Assembly: GCA_017992055.1 (NCBI GenBank)
Contig: JAGOPK010000001.1
Span: forward strand, 496,001-560,000
DNA length: 64,000 nucleotides
Source of the DNA: Burkholderiaceae bacterium
Lineage (GTDB): Bacteria; Pseudomonadota; Gammaproteobacteria; Burkholderiales; Burkholderiaceae_C
Reading direction: 5' to 3'
A model generated the notes under the pieces. That model saw nothing but the letters and a program-made list of their open reading frames with translations. It did not search any database and was not told the DNA's origin. Position 1 is the stretch's first letter; each line of letters begins with the position of its first letter. The translations under genes were made by a program, and so were the position numbers. Below, one piece after another: positions 52,306 through 61,005 of the stretch.

Positions 52306-53016
52306 TCAGCGCGCCGATGCGGCGGCGGCGGAAGGGGTGGCGCGCATCGCCTTCTCCACCTGGGCCAGACGGGCCTTCAGCTCGGCACTGGCCGGGGCCG
52401 CGGCCACCCCGGCCTGCGCCAGTTCCAGGGCCTGCGCATACATCTTGCGGCCCAGCAGGCTGTCGATCGAGGCGGTGTAGGCTGGCCAGTAGTCGGGCTT
52501 CAGCGCCCGGGAACGGGCATAGGCGCTCTCGGCGCCCAGGGGGTCGCCCAGCAGGGTCAGGACTTCGCCCAGCTTGAGGAAGACCTCGGGCAGCAGCGGC
52601 ATCTTGGGGCCGCAGTTGTTGATGACGTAGTACAGGTCGTTGCGGGCCCGTTCATAGAGCTGCTGGCGCTTGGCCGGCCCGAGTCCGGCCTTCTTCGACC
52701 GCATCAGGTCACGCAGCGCATAGCAGTAGTGGTGCATGTGCCAGAAGTCACGCCCCATCAGCGACACCCAATGGGGGGCCCGCGGCGACTTGTTCATGTA
52801 GGCGCCGCCCTCGGGGGTGCCATAGATGCCGGCCTGGCTGTCGATGCACCAGTCCGGCAGCAGGGCGATCTCGCCCCAGGTGAAGGCCGTCAGCGGTTGG
52901 GTGCCGGCCGGCACCGGAACCTGGGCCAGCGGGGCCGTCGGCAGTCCCAGCGAGGCGATCAAGGTGGCGGCTGCCAGGCAGTGCAGCAGGCGGGGCTGTG
53001 TGGATTGGGCAGGCAT
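52306..53016 (-). CDS. periplasmic TPR-containing protein of unknown function
   Basis: A 236-residue protein with a signal peptide (about 1-31, ending APLAQ) and two or three TPR-like helices in the C-terminal half (VFLKLGEVLTLLGDPLGAES, AYARSRALKPDYWPAYTASI, MYAQALELAQAGVAAAP). The N-terminal 130 residues have conserved-looking His and Cys (DFWHMHHYCYALRDLM; WCIDSQAG; NNCGPKM) that might bind a metal or form disulfides. I do not recognise the family. Its place between the flippase and a glycosyltransferase suggests a periplasmic role in glycan assembly. Confidence 0.72.
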   Translation of the reverse strand: MPAQSTQPRLLHCLAAATLIASLGLPTAPLAQVPVPAGTQPLTAFTWGEIALLPDWCIDSQAGIYGTPEGGAYMNKSPRAPHWVSLMGRDFWHMHHYCYALRDLMRSKKAGLGPAKRQQLYERARNDLYYVINNCGPKMPLLPEVFLKLGEVLTLLGDPLGAESAYARSRALKPDYWPAYTASIDSLLGRKMYAQALELAQAGVAAAPASAELKARLAQVEKAMRATPSAAAASAR

Positions 53017-53040
53017 GGTGTGGGGTGAGCGGGTGGCGGC

Positions 53041-54474
53041 TCAGGCCTTGCGGGCGAAGGGAAACGCAGCGAGCAGGGGATGGCACAGCATACGCAGGAT
53101 GGCCAGCCACGCAAGCAGTCCTGCCAGGCCGGTGAGGCCCAGGCGGGACAGGGCGACCAGGGCCGAAGGCGCCCAGGCGTCCACCAGCCGGGATGCCGAC
53201 CAGATCGACAGGCCGACCAGGGCGGCCAGCACGGCGCTGCGCCAGCAGCCGCCCAGCAACCGGCCGATCGATGTCCGCAAGGCCACGGCCAGCTGGCGTG
53301 CGTACAGGACCGACGACCACAGCGCGGTGATGCCCCAGGCGCAGGCCATGGCCCTGAGCCCGAACGGCGCGGCCAGCAGCAGCCCACCCAGGTGCACCGG
53401 TGCCACCTGCCAGGCCATGCGCAGCCGCGCCTGCACGCGGCCGGTGGCCGACAGCAGCTGCGGCGCCAGCGCATACAGACCATGCGGCAGCGTGGCCAGC
53501 GCCAGCACGGTGGCCAGGGGCGCAGCCTCCACCCATTGCGGGCCGAACATCAGCAGCAGGATGTCATGGGCCATTAGGGCCACGGCGACGAAGAACGGCC
53601 AGGCCACGCCGGTGTACATCGCCGTGGCCAGCGCGTAGCGCTCGGCCAGCGCGCCGCCGTCGCGGTGGGCCTGGGCGAACACCGGCGTGGTCACGCGCAC
53701 CACGGCGCTGGCCACGTTCTGCTCGAACAGGTCGACCAGGCCATAGGCGCGGCTGAACAGGCCCACCGAGGCAAAGCCGAACTGGCGGGCGATCAGCGGC
53801 TCATGCACGCTCTGGGTCGCCGTCTCGATGCCGCGGGCCAGGCTGTAGCGCCAGCCGAAGCGCAGCACCTCCAGGGCGCCGTGGCAGCGCGGCCAGCCCT
53901 GGCCCCACCAGGCCGGTCGGGCCAGCCACAGGGTCTGCACGCCGACATTGGCCAGATTGCCCCAGGCCAGGCTGAGCGCGCCGTGGCCGCGCGAGGCCAG
54001 GCCCAGGGCCACGCCGGCCTGGACCAGGGCACCGGCCAGCTGCAGATGGAACAGCTCGCGAAATCGAAGCTCGCGGTTGAGCCGGGCGAACTCGGGCGAG
54101 GTCAGCGGCAGCAGCACGAAGCCCAGGCTCAGCAGGCGCAGCACATCGGCCACGCCGGCAGCGCCGAAATAGCCCGCGGCCGGTCCGGCCAGCAGCCACA
54201 GCAGCGCGGCCGTGGACCAGCCGGCCAGCAAGGCCACGCCGCGCACGGTGCGCAGGCGCTCGGGCGCCACGTCCGGCGCCTGGATCAGGTACTCGCTGGT
54301 GCCCAGGTCGCGCACGATGGCCAGCATGCCGGCGAGTGCGGCGCACAGCGAATACAGGCCGATCTGCGCCGGCGTCAGCAACCGGGCCAGCAGCAGCGTG
54401 CTGGCCAGGTTGATGGCCAGGCTGGCATAGCGCTCGGCAAACGACCAGGCCAGCGCGCGACGCGTGCTTGACAT
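53041..54474 (-). CDS. Wzx-like oligosaccharide flippase (MOP superfamily)
   Basis: A 477-residue protein with about twelve to fourteen TM helices. The N-terminus RALAWSFAERYASLAINLAS and LLTPAQIGLYSLCAALAGML are characteristic of the polysaccharide-specific transport family. Later motifs are LGTSEYLIQAPDVAPERLRT and LIARQFGFASVGLFSRAYGL. It flips lipid-linked repeat units to the periplasm. Its group already includes an ABC exporter, so the two systems may serve different glycans. It begins 30 bases after the kdsA stop. Confidence 0.88.
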   Translation of the reverse strand: MSSTRRALAWSFAERYASLAINLASTLLLARLLTPAQIGLYSLCAALAGMLAIVRDLGTSEYLIQAPDVAPERLRTVRGVALLAGWSTAALLWLLAGPAAGYFGAAGVADVLRLLSLGFVLLPLTSPEFARLNRELRFRELFHLQLAGALVQAGVALGLASRGHGALSLAWGNLANVGVQTLWLARPAWWGQGWPRCHGALEVLRFGWRYSLARGIETATQSVHEPLIARQFGFASVGLFSRAYGLVDLFEQNVASAVVRVTTPVFAQAHRDGGALAERYALATAMYTGVAWPFFVAVALMAHDILLLMFGPQWVEAAPLATVLALATLPHGLYALAPQLLSATGRVQARLRMAWQVAPVHLGGLLLAAPFGLRAMACAWGITALWSSVLYARQLAVALRTSIGRLLGGCWRSAVLAALVGLSIWSASRLVDAWAPSALVALSRLGLTGLAGLLAWLAILRMLCHPLLAAFPFARKA

Positions 54475-54504
54475 GGCCCGGGCTCCGGTGCGGGGGCGTG
54501 GCGC

Positions 54505-55362
54505 TCAGCAGGAGAAGTCGTTTTCCAGCAGCGGCTGGCTCTTGACCACGCGGTCCAGCGCCTGCAGCTGCTCCAGCAGCGCCGCCATGTGCTTGAGCGG
54601 CACGGCATTCGGCCCGTCGCTCAGCGCGTTGGCCGGATCGGGATGCGTCTCCATGAACAGCCCGGCCACGCCCACGCCCACGCCGGCGCGCGCCAGCACC
54701 GGCACGAACTCGCGCTGGCCGCCGCTGCTGGTGCCCTGGCCACCCGGCAGCTGCACGCTGTGGGTGACGTCGAACACCACCGGCGCCTGCGTCTCGCGCA
54801 TGATGGCCAGGCTGCGCATGTCCGACACCAGGTTGTTGTAGCCAAAGCTGGCACCGCGCTCGCAGGCCATGAAGCGGTCGCTCGACAGGCCGGCCTCGGC
54901 GGCCGCCGCCCGCGCCTTGTCGATGACGTTCTTCATGTCGTGCGGCGCCAGGAACTGGCCCTTCTTGATGTTCACCGGCTTGCCGCTTTTGGCCACGGCA
55001 TGGATGAAGTCGGTCTGCCGGCACAGAAAGGCCGGCGTCTGCAGCACGTCCACCACGCTGGCCACGGCCGGGATCTCGGCCTCGCTGTGCACGTCGGTGA
55101 GCACGGGCAGGCCCAGCTGCTTCTTCACCTGGGCCAGGATCTCCAGGCCGGCGTCCATGCCGGGGCCGCGAAAGCTCTTGCCGCTGCTGCGGTTGGCCTT
55201 GTCGTAGCTGCTCTTGAAGATGAAGGGGATGCCGAGCTTGCCGGTGATCTCCTGCAGCCGGCCGGCCACGTCGATCTGCAGCTGCAGCGACTCGACCACG
55301 CAGGGGCCGGCGATCAGGAAGAAGGGCCGGTCCAGGCCGACATCGAATCCGCAGAGTTGCAT
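54505..55362 (-). CDS. kdsA: 3-deoxy-8-phosphooctulonate synthase
   Basis: A 285-residue aldolase of the KDO-8-phosphate synthase family, of the normal length (about 280). It shows [56 protein letters not shown] and [15 protein letters not shown]. It condenses phosphoenolpyruvate with D-arabinose 5-phosphate in the cytoplasm. ATG 55362 has GGAG upstream. It lies 32 bases after the kdsD stop and shares that operon, giving a local Kdo-8-phosphate supply. The acidic/His pattern does not let me decide between metal-dependent and independent types. Confidence 0.95.
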   Translation of the reverse strand: MQLCGFDVGLDRPFFLIAGPCVVESLQLQIDVAGRLQEITGKLGIPFIFKSSYDKANRSSGKSFRGPGMDAGLEILAQVKKQLGLPVLTDVHSEAEIPAVASVVDVLQTPAFLCRQTDFIHAVAKSGKPVNIKKGQFLAPHDMKNVIDKARAAAAEAGLSSDRFMACERGASFGYNNLVSDMRSLAIMRETQAPVVFDVTHSVQLPGGQGTSSGGQREFVPVLARAGVGVGVAGLFMETHPDPANALSDGPNAVPLKHMAALLEQLQALDRVVKSQPLLENDFSC

Positions 55363-55394
55363 GGGGGGCTCCGTGAGCAGGCAGGGCGTGCCGG

Positions 55395-56375
55395 TCAGAT
55401 GACCTTGGCCCGCATCAGATCGTTGGTGTTGAGGGCGCCGACCAGGCGGCCCTCGTCGTCGACCACCAGCACGCTGGTGATCTGGTGGGTTTCCATCAGC
55501 GCCGCGGCCTCGGCCGCCAGGGCGGAGGCGGCGATGCTGCGCGGCGAGCCGTGCATCAGGTCGCGGGCCCGCAGGGTGCGCAGATCCTGGCCGCGCTCGA
55601 TCAGGCGGCGCAGGTCGCCGTCGGTGAAGATGCCCAGCGCCCGGCCGTCCTCGACGATGGCCGCGAAGCCCATGCCCTTGCCGCTCATTTCGCGCAGCAG
55701 CTCGGTCAGCGGGGTGTCGGGCGCCACCACCGGCAGGGCGGCGCCGGTGCGCATCAGGTCCTGCACATGCACCAGCAGGCGCCGGCCCAGCGCGCCCCCG
55801 GGGTGCGAGCGGGCGAAGTCCTCGGGGCTGAAGCCGCGCGCGTCCAGCAGGGTCACGGCCAGTGCGTCGCCCAGGGCCAGCTGGGCCGTGGTGCTGGCCG
55901 TGGGCGCCAGGTTCAGCGGGCAGGCTTCCTGGGCCACGCCGCTGTCCAGCACCACATCGGCCTGGCGCGCCAGGGTCGAGCCGGCACGACCGGTCATGGC
56001 CACCAGGGGGATGCCCAGGCGCTTGATCACCGGCACGATGACGTTCAGCTCGTCGCTTTCGCCCGAGTTGGACAGGGCCAGCACCACATCGCCCGCGGCC
56101 AGCATGCCCAGGTCGCCGTGGCTGGCCTCGGCCGGATGCATGAACAGCGCCGGCGTACCGGTCGAGGCCAGGGTGGCGGCGATCTTGCGGCCGATGTGGC
56201 CGCTCTTGCCCATGCCGGTGACGACCACGCGGCCGCGGCATTGCAGCATCAGCATCACGGCCTGGGCAAAGCGCTGGTCGAGTGCGGCGCGCACGCCCAG
56301 CACGGCCTCGGCCTCGAGGGTCAGCGTGCGTGCGGCCAGGGCCAGCAGCAGGGCCGGTTCGGTGCGCGAGTTCAT
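55395..56375 (-). CDS. kdsD: D-arabinose 5-phosphate isomerase (KdsD/KpsF/GutQ family)
   Basis: A 326-residue protein with an N-terminal SIS domain ([52 protein letters not shown]) and a C-terminal CBS pair (about 205-326, ending [19 protein letters not shown]). It converts ribulose 5-phosphate to arabinose 5-phosphate, the KdsA substrate. The acidic/His positions expected in this family are present in [11 protein letters not shown] 56375 overlaps the stop of the FemAB-like gene. Residues opened upstream (Arg/Gly/His-rich) are not used. KpsF, the capsule paralog, is an equally good name in this context. Confidence 0.93.
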   Translation of the reverse strand: MNSRTEPALLLALAARTLTLEAEAVLGVRAALDQRFAQAVMLMLQCRGRVVVTGMGKSGHIGRKIAATLASTGTPALFMHPAEASHGDLGMLAAGDVVLALSNSGESDELNVIVPVIKRLGIPLVAMTGRAGSTLARQADVVLDSGVAQEACPLNLAPTASTTAQLALGDALAVTLLDARGFSPEDFARSHPGGALGRRLLVHVQDLMRTGAALPVVAPDTPLTELLREMSGKGMGFAAIVEDGRALGIFTDGDLRRLIERGQDLRTLRARDLMHGSPRSIAASALAAEAAALMETHQITSVLVVDDEGRLVGALNTNDLMRAKVI

Positions 56376-57454
56376 GCCGCGGTCTCGGTGCCGGTGGTGG
56401 CCGCAGCCGGCTCTGCCGCCGGACGCGAGCGCAAGGACTTGACCCACTCATGGGCCCGGCGCAGGCCGGTCCAGCGGTAGGCGTTGGCGTGGTACAGCAT
56501 GCGGTGGCTGTCGGTCCAGCGCGTATGCCATTCCATGGTCTTGCCGTAGAACTCGATGCGCTGGTAGCGGCCTTCCTGCCACCACTGGCGGAACTGCTCG
56601 TGGCGCATCAGGGTCGATGGCGACACGCTGCGGTGGCGCTCGTCGTAGGCCGTCTTCAGGATCACCACCAGCGGCCCGTTGTCGATGCACAGGTCCATGG
56701 CCACGACGTCGTCGCCGAACCAGTAGCGGTACAGGCGGCCACGGCCCTGGGCGCAGAAGCGCTTGAGCATGGCCGCATAGAAACGGCCCTGGTCGTTGTC
56801 GGCGGCGATGGCGGTGCCGGTGTCGGACTTCCAGCCGGCGGTCTCCAGCGCACCGTACTGGGCCAGCGCGGCATCGACCTCGGCCGCATCGGTGACGCAG
56901 TCCAGCCGCGGCTGCACGCCATCGGCCTGCAGCTTGTTGAGCTGCTTTCGCGTGTTCTGGCGCAGGTTCTTGCCGCGCTGGGCCCAGTAGTCGTCGAAGC
57001 TGCCGCCGACCTCGACCCAGGAGGTGCTGATGTAGTCCAGCGTCTGCCATGGGCCTTCATCGGCGGGCCGCTGGCACAGCCGGGGGTCCAGCTGGGTCAG
57101 GCCCAGGCCCAGGGCCAGGCCGGGCAGGTCCTGCAGCAGGCCGACGGCGTTGGCGCCCGGCCCCTGGGCCGTGCCGTCGGCGCCCGCCTCCTGCAGCCAC
57201 GGACCCAGCGGCAGCTGCGAGGGCTGGAAGGTCTGCCAGCGGCCGGTCCCGACCGGCTGCAGCAGGGTGGCCGCCTGCCAGCCCTGGCGGCCCGGCAGAA
57301 AGGCCAGGCGCAGGCCGTCATGGCCGTAGACCTCGATCAGCGGCTGCAGGAAGGCCGACTCGAGGAAGGGCACGCGGGTGCTGCGCGCCTGCAGGGCATC
57401 CCATTCGGCGACATGGTTTGCGAACTGCCGGATCGGCACGGTCTGCCATGGCAT
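56372..57454 (-). CDS. FemAB-like GNAT-fold protein (second copy)
   Basis: A 360-residue protein of the FemAB/BioF2-like superfamily: [20 protein letters not shown] near the N-terminus, [19 protein letters not shown] in the middle, [20 protein letters not shown] and [12 protein letters not shown] near the C-terminus. It is more divergent from the first copy (20849-21916) than a recent duplicate would be. It may transfer an acyl group from the adjacent acyl carrier protein to a sugar amine made by the DegT aminotransferase. That link is inferred from gene order. Confidence 0.85.
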   Translation of the reverse strand: MPWQTVPIRQFANHVAEWDALQARSTRVPFLESAFLQPLIEVYGHDGLRLAFLPGRQGWQAATLLQPVGTGRWQTFQPSQLPLGPWLQEAGADGTAQGPGANAVGLLQDLPGLALGLGLTQLDPRLCQRPADEGPWQTLDYISTSWVEVGGSFDDYWAQRGKNLRQNTRKQLNKLQADGVQPRLDCVTDAAEVDAALAQYGALETAGWKSDTGTAIAADNDQGRFYAAMLKRFCAQGRGRLYRYWFGDDVVAMDLCIDNGPLVVILKTAYDERHRSVSPSTLMRHEQFRQWWQEGRYQRIEFYGKTMEWHTRWTDSHRMLYHANAYRWTGLRRAHEWVKSLRSRPAAEPAAATTGTETAA

Positions 57455-57492
57455 GGCGGGGCTCCTATCGGAAAGGCAGGGCGGGTGCCGGA

Positions 57493-58746
57493 TCAGCCAC
57501 AGACCGGCAAGGCCGCCTGGACCGAGGGCAGGGAGGGCGAGGCCGGCGATGCGGCCTGGGGCGAGGCAAAGATGCCCTGCACGCAGGCCACCAGCGCATC
57601 CACATCGGCATCCGTCAGATCCTGGTGGCAGGCCAGCTGGATCACATGGTGCGACCAGAGCCGGCCATGGTCGTCTTCCAGCTCCGGCGTGCCGGGCCAC
57701 AGCCGGTCCCAGCGGAACACCGGCATCTGCCGTCGGCGCAGCTCGGCATAGCCCGGATCCGGCCGGTCCACCCACAGCGGGAAGACATAGGGCGCACAGT
57801 CGTCGGGCAACACCGGCATCAGCGGCCGCAGCCCGGGCAGGCCGGCCAGGCGCTGGCTCAGCTCCTGGTAGCGCAAGCGCCGGCGCTCGACGATGCGTTG
57901 GCGCGGCAGCCACTGCGCCACCCAGCGGCAGGCGGCCGCAGGCGCGCGATGGGCCAGGCGGGGGTCGACCAGCATGTCCGGGTCGTCGGGCACCTCGGCC
58001 CCGGAGCCGGGTTCGGGGGCTGCGGCGGTCGCCGGCATCGGGTGGTGGCGCTGCCTCAGCCGGCGCTGCGCATCCAGCGGGGCCTGGATCCACCAGTTCA
58101 GGCCGCCCAGCCGGCCATGGCGGGCGCCTTCCTCGGCAATGTCCAGCACGGCCTTGACCTGCTGCAGCGGGCCGCAGCGCTGGAACTCGGTGCGCGCCGG
58201 TCCGCGGTTGACGACCAGGCAGCCGCCTTCGGGCACCGGCAGGAACTTGGTCAGGCTGCTGATCGCCAGGTCCCCCCAGGTGCCGATGGCGCGCTCGCCG
58301 CTGCGGCCGAACAGCGCATGGGCGCAGTCCTCGATCAAGGCGATGTGCCGCTGGTCGCACCAGTCGCGCAGCGCCTGCATCGGTTGGGGCAGGCCGAAGA
58401 AGTGGGGCACCAGGATGGCGCGCACCGCGTCCAGGTTCTGCGACTGCAGCCAGTCCAGGCGCGGTTGGCCCCGGCCGTCGATGGGATAGAAGCGGGGCGT
58501 CGCCCCCAGGCCCACCGCTGGCGCGACCATGGTCGGGCAGTGGTAGGTCGGCAGCAGCACCTGCTGGCCGGGACCCAGGCCCAGGGCCTCCAGCGCCAGC
58601 AGGATCGCGGCCCGGCCGCTGGTGGTGTAGCGCAGCGCCTGTGGGTCGCGGTCCAGCAGCGTGGGCAGGGAGGCCTGGGTGGCACCGCCGAAGGCGGCCC
58701 ACCCCAGGACGGGCAGCCGGGGCAGGGTGGGCGTGCGATGGGGCAT
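57493..58746 (-). CDS. DegT/DnrJ/EryC1/StrS-family PLP aminotransferase
   Basis: A 417-residue protein. Motifs include LRYTTSGRAAILLALEALGL, VLLPTYHCPTMVAPAVGLGA, ALIEDCAHALFG (Asp that pairs with the cofactor pyridine nitrogen) and DLAISSLTKFLPVPEGG, with the probable PLP-binding Lys in SLTKF. Such enzymes aminate sugar nucleotides at C3 or C4, but this subgroup, found beside exosortase A genes, may use another keto substrate. It follows hydrolase 1 by 18 bases and leads into the second FemAB-like gene, 38 bases away. Confidence 0.88.
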   Translation of the reverse strand: MPHRTPTLPRLPVLGWAAFGGATQASLPTLLDRDPQALRYTTSGRAAILLALEALGLGPGQQVLLPTYHCPTMVAPAVGLGATPRFYPIDGRGQPRLDWLQSQNLDAVRAILVPHFFGLPQPMQALRDWCDQRHIALIEDCAHALFGRSGERAIGTWGDLAISSLTKFLPVPEGGCLVVNRGPARTEFQRCGPLQQVKAVLDIAEEGARHGRLGGLNWWIQAPLDAQRRLRQRHHPMPATAAAPEPGSGAEVPDDPDMLVDPRLAHRAPAAACRWVAQWLPRQRIVERRRLRYQELSQRLAGLPGLRPLMPVLPDDCAPYVFPLWVDRPDPGYAELRRRQMPVFRWDRLWPGTPELEDDHGRLWSHHVIQLACHQDLTDADVDALVACVQGIFASPQAASPASPSLPSVQAALPVCG

Positions 58747-58764
58747 GGTCGTGGGCGCCTGAGG

Positions 58765-59688
58765 TCAGACCGCCCGGCCGGCGGGCGAGAAGCATTGCTG
58801 CAGCCAGGCGCAGGTGGCCTGCTCGGCGGCCTGCTGGGAGCCTGGCACCGAGCAGGTGTGATCGGCCCCGGCCAAGGTCACGCGCTGCGGCGGGCGGCGG
58901 CGCAGCGCGGCCTGCCAGGCGGCATCGGCGCGGCTGTGCTCGTCGAACTCGTGCGCCGTCAGATCCTGCTCGGACATCAGCAGCAGCACCTGGCCGCCAA
59001 AGTTGGACCAGGCGCGGGCCATGCGCTGCTGGAACGGCAGCTCGCGCCCGGCCGCGGCAACAGGGCGCTGCCCCCCGGCCCGGCGCAGATTGCCCAGCAG
59101 GCCGGTCACGGCGCCCAGGCCGATGCCGCCACGCAGCAGCTTGGTCCAGAACTCGGCCTGCAGCAGCCGCTGGCGGTAGTAGTGCTTGACCTGGGTGCGG
59201 GCCAGGCTGGCCTCCGAGCGCACCCAGGGATTGGCCAGGCACAGGCCGCCGACCGGGCTGTCCGGATGCTGGTCCAGGTGCAGCAGGGCGGCCGAGGCGC
59301 CATCGCACAGGCCCCACAGCACCAGGTGGCGCAGTTGCGGCTGGGCCTGGCGCAGGGCCTGGATCGCCGGCGCGATGTCGCGGCTGGCCTGCTCGAAAGC
59401 CCGCAGCGGGCCCTCGCTGTCGCCCATGCCGGTGCTGTCGTAGCGCAGTACGGCGTGGCCGGCGCGGGCCAGCTGCCGGGCCAGGCCGACGAACTGGCGG
59501 TGGCTGCCGACCCGGTACTGCGGGCCGCCGACGATGATCAGCACGCCGGTGTCGGCCGGGCGACCGACGGCGTGGGTCAGGATGCCCAGCAGCGCATGGC
59601 CGTCGGCACCGTGGAACATCAGCGCCTGCTCGACGGGCTGGGACCCGTCGCCCGTGGCCGTGCCGGTGATGGGCATGGTGGCGCTCAT
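58765..59688 (-). CDS. exosortase A system-associated hydrolase 1 (alpha/beta hydrolase fold)
   Basis: A 307-residue alpha/beta hydrolase-like protein. The oxyanion strand is VLIIVGGPQYRVGSHRQF, then VLRYDSTGMGDSEGP. The nucleophile elbow reads LWGLCDGASAALL, so the usual Ser is replaced by Cys. The late acid and His are plausible in LLMSEQDLTAHEFDE and LAGADHTCSVPG. From memory, this matches the family described as hydrolase 1 of exosortase A loci. ATG 59688 overlaps the hydrolase 2 stop by four bases. It is cytoplasmic, and the substrate is unknown. Confidence 0.9.
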   Translation of the reverse strand: MSATMPITGTATGDGSQPVEQALMFHGADGHALLGILTHAVGRPADTGVLIIVGGPQYRVGSHRQFVGLARQLARAGHAVLRYDSTGMGDSEGPLRAFEQASRDIAPAIQALRQAQPQLRHLVLWGLCDGASAALLHLDQHPDSPVGGLCLANPWVRSEASLARTQVKHYYRQRLLQAEFWTKLLRGGIGLGAVTGLLGNLRRAGGQRPVAAAGRELPFQQRMARAWSNFGGQVLLLMSEQDLTAHEFDEHSRADAAWQAALRRRPPQRVTLAGADHTCSVPGSQQAAEQATCAWLQQCFSPAGRAV

Positions 59689-60521
59689 GCCGGCGCCGTG
59701 TCCGCGGCCGGCAGCCGCATCAGGTCCAGCGTGGCCTGCAGCAGCAGGTCGGCATCCTCGATCTCCTGGGTCTGCCAGAAGGCCGGCCCGGCGAGGGCCC
59801 GCGCCTGCAGCTGGCAACCGGCCTCGACCCAGGCCTGGGCCAGCGCCGCCGAGGCGGGCGCCAGCGCCGGCTCGGCCTGCGACGAGACTTCCAGCCACAG
59901 CACCTCGGTTCCGGCCGGCGGCCGGTCCAGCGTCGCAGCCTCCAGTCCGCGGGCCAGGCCGGCGCCGAGCTGATAACCGGCAACGTCGATGGCCTGGCCG
60001 TCCTGCAGCGCGCTGCGCAGGCGCTGCATCGTGGTCTTGCTGTCGGTGTGGGCCATGTCGGCGGCCGCGCGCAGCCTCAGGAACTGTGTCAGCTGCAGCT
60101 TGCCCTGCAGCACCGGTTGCCACAGCAGCAGCCGCGACACTTGGGCCGGCAGATGCCGGGCCACGGCGCTGGCCAGCAGGGCACCGCTGCGGTGGCCCCA
60201 CAGCGTCAGCGGCGCATCGTGCCTGGCCAGCAGCCAGCCGGCGGCGGCCACGGCGTCATCGATCCAGTCCTGCCAGGTGGTGTCCAGCCAGTCGCCGCTG
60301 CTGTCGCCGCAGCCCTTCAGGTCGAGCAGCAGCACGGCCTGGCCCGCCTGGGCCAGTTGGCGGGCCTGCCGGGCGACCATGCGCCGCGACTTGTTCAGTT
60401 CTTCGCCCCAGCCATGCAGGTGCAGCACGCAGCCGCGCAGCGGGCCCTGGGCGGGATGGAACAGGCACAAGCGCTGGCCCGCGCCGACGGGCAGGAAGAA
60501 GGCTTGCGTGGCGGGCCGCAT
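59685..60521 (-). CDS. exosortase A system-associated hydrolase 2 (alpha/beta hydrolase fold)
   Basis: A 278-residue protein with VLHLHGWGEELNKSRRM, VLLLDLKGCGDSSGDW and the elbow TLWGHRSGALLAS, where Arg stands at the nucleophile position. The normal catalytic Ser is therefore shifted or missing, and the protein may be a partner or carrier rather than an enzyme. It lies between an acyl carrier protein (23-base gap) and hydrolase 1 (4-base overlap). That gene set is typical of exosortase A loci and suggests acyl-thioester chemistry. Confidence 0.88.
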   Translation of the reverse strand: MRPATQAFFLPVGAGQRLCLFHPAQGPLRGCVLHLHGWGEELNKSRRMVARQARQLAQAGQAVLLLDLKGCGDSSGDWLDTTWQDWIDDAVAAAGWLLARHDAPLTLWGHRSGALLASAVARHLPAQVSRLLLWQPVLQGKLQLTQFLRLRAAADMAHTDSKTTMQRLRSALQDGQAIDVAGYQLGAGLARGLEAATLDRPPAGTEVLWLEVSSQAEPALAPASAALAQAWVEAGCQLQARALAGPAFWQTQEIEDADLLLQATLDLMRLPAADTAPA

Positions 60522-60544
60522 CGGCACCCGGGGACGCTGGTCGC

Positions 60545-60796
60545 TCAGCCCGCGAGCTTGGCGCTGACGAAGTCGGCCAGGCTGCCCACCGAGGCGAAGG
60601 TGTCGCCGCTGATCTCGTCGTCGTCGACGGCGATGCCGAAGCGCTCTTCCATGGCCGTGATCAGCGAGACCACGGCCATGCTGTCCATTTCGGGGATGGC
60701 GCCCAGCAGCGGCGTCTCGGGGCCGAAGGACAGGCCGCGCCCGCCCAGGCCGAGGACGGCGTCGATCAGCGTGGCGACTTCTTGCACGGTGTTCAT
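60545..60796 (-). CDS. acyl carrier protein
   Basis: An 83-residue acidic protein with the 4'-phosphopantetheine site PEMDSMAVVSLI (Ser39), the usual helix II start, and the helix-III region GIAVDDDEISGDTFASVGSL. Length and motif are normal for a carrier protein. It starts at ATG 60796 and leads the group hydrolase 2, hydrolase 1 and aminotransferase. The divergent acyl-CoA ligase (61006-62622) probably loads it. The 209-base divergent gap shows no clear -10/-35 pair. Confidence 0.9.
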   Translation of the reverse strand: MNTVQEVATLIDAVLGLGGRGLSFGPETPLLGAIPEMDSMAVVSLITAMEERFGIAVDDDEISGDTFASVGSLADFVSAKLAG

Positions 60797-61005
60797 GTGA
60801 GGCTCTGCAGGCGGTTGGTGACGGACGCTGGAGCGGTGCACCAGGGACGGCGGATTCTAGGTGGCGGGCCCGGTCCACCACAGGGGGCGGCCCGTCCCGG
60901 TGGCCGGGTTGCGGCAACCTGTCACACCTGTACGTCCCGGGGCCGACGGGGTTGTCCGTCAGAATCTGCGCATCCGCCGGTTCCGGAGGCGTCAGCCGTC
61001 CCAGC

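Noticed and set aside
57455..59317. A 981-residue frame continuing upstream of the second FemAB-like gene
   Set aside because: The upstream part lies over the aminotransferase and hydrolase 1 genes and has no domain character. It is not a fusion protein.
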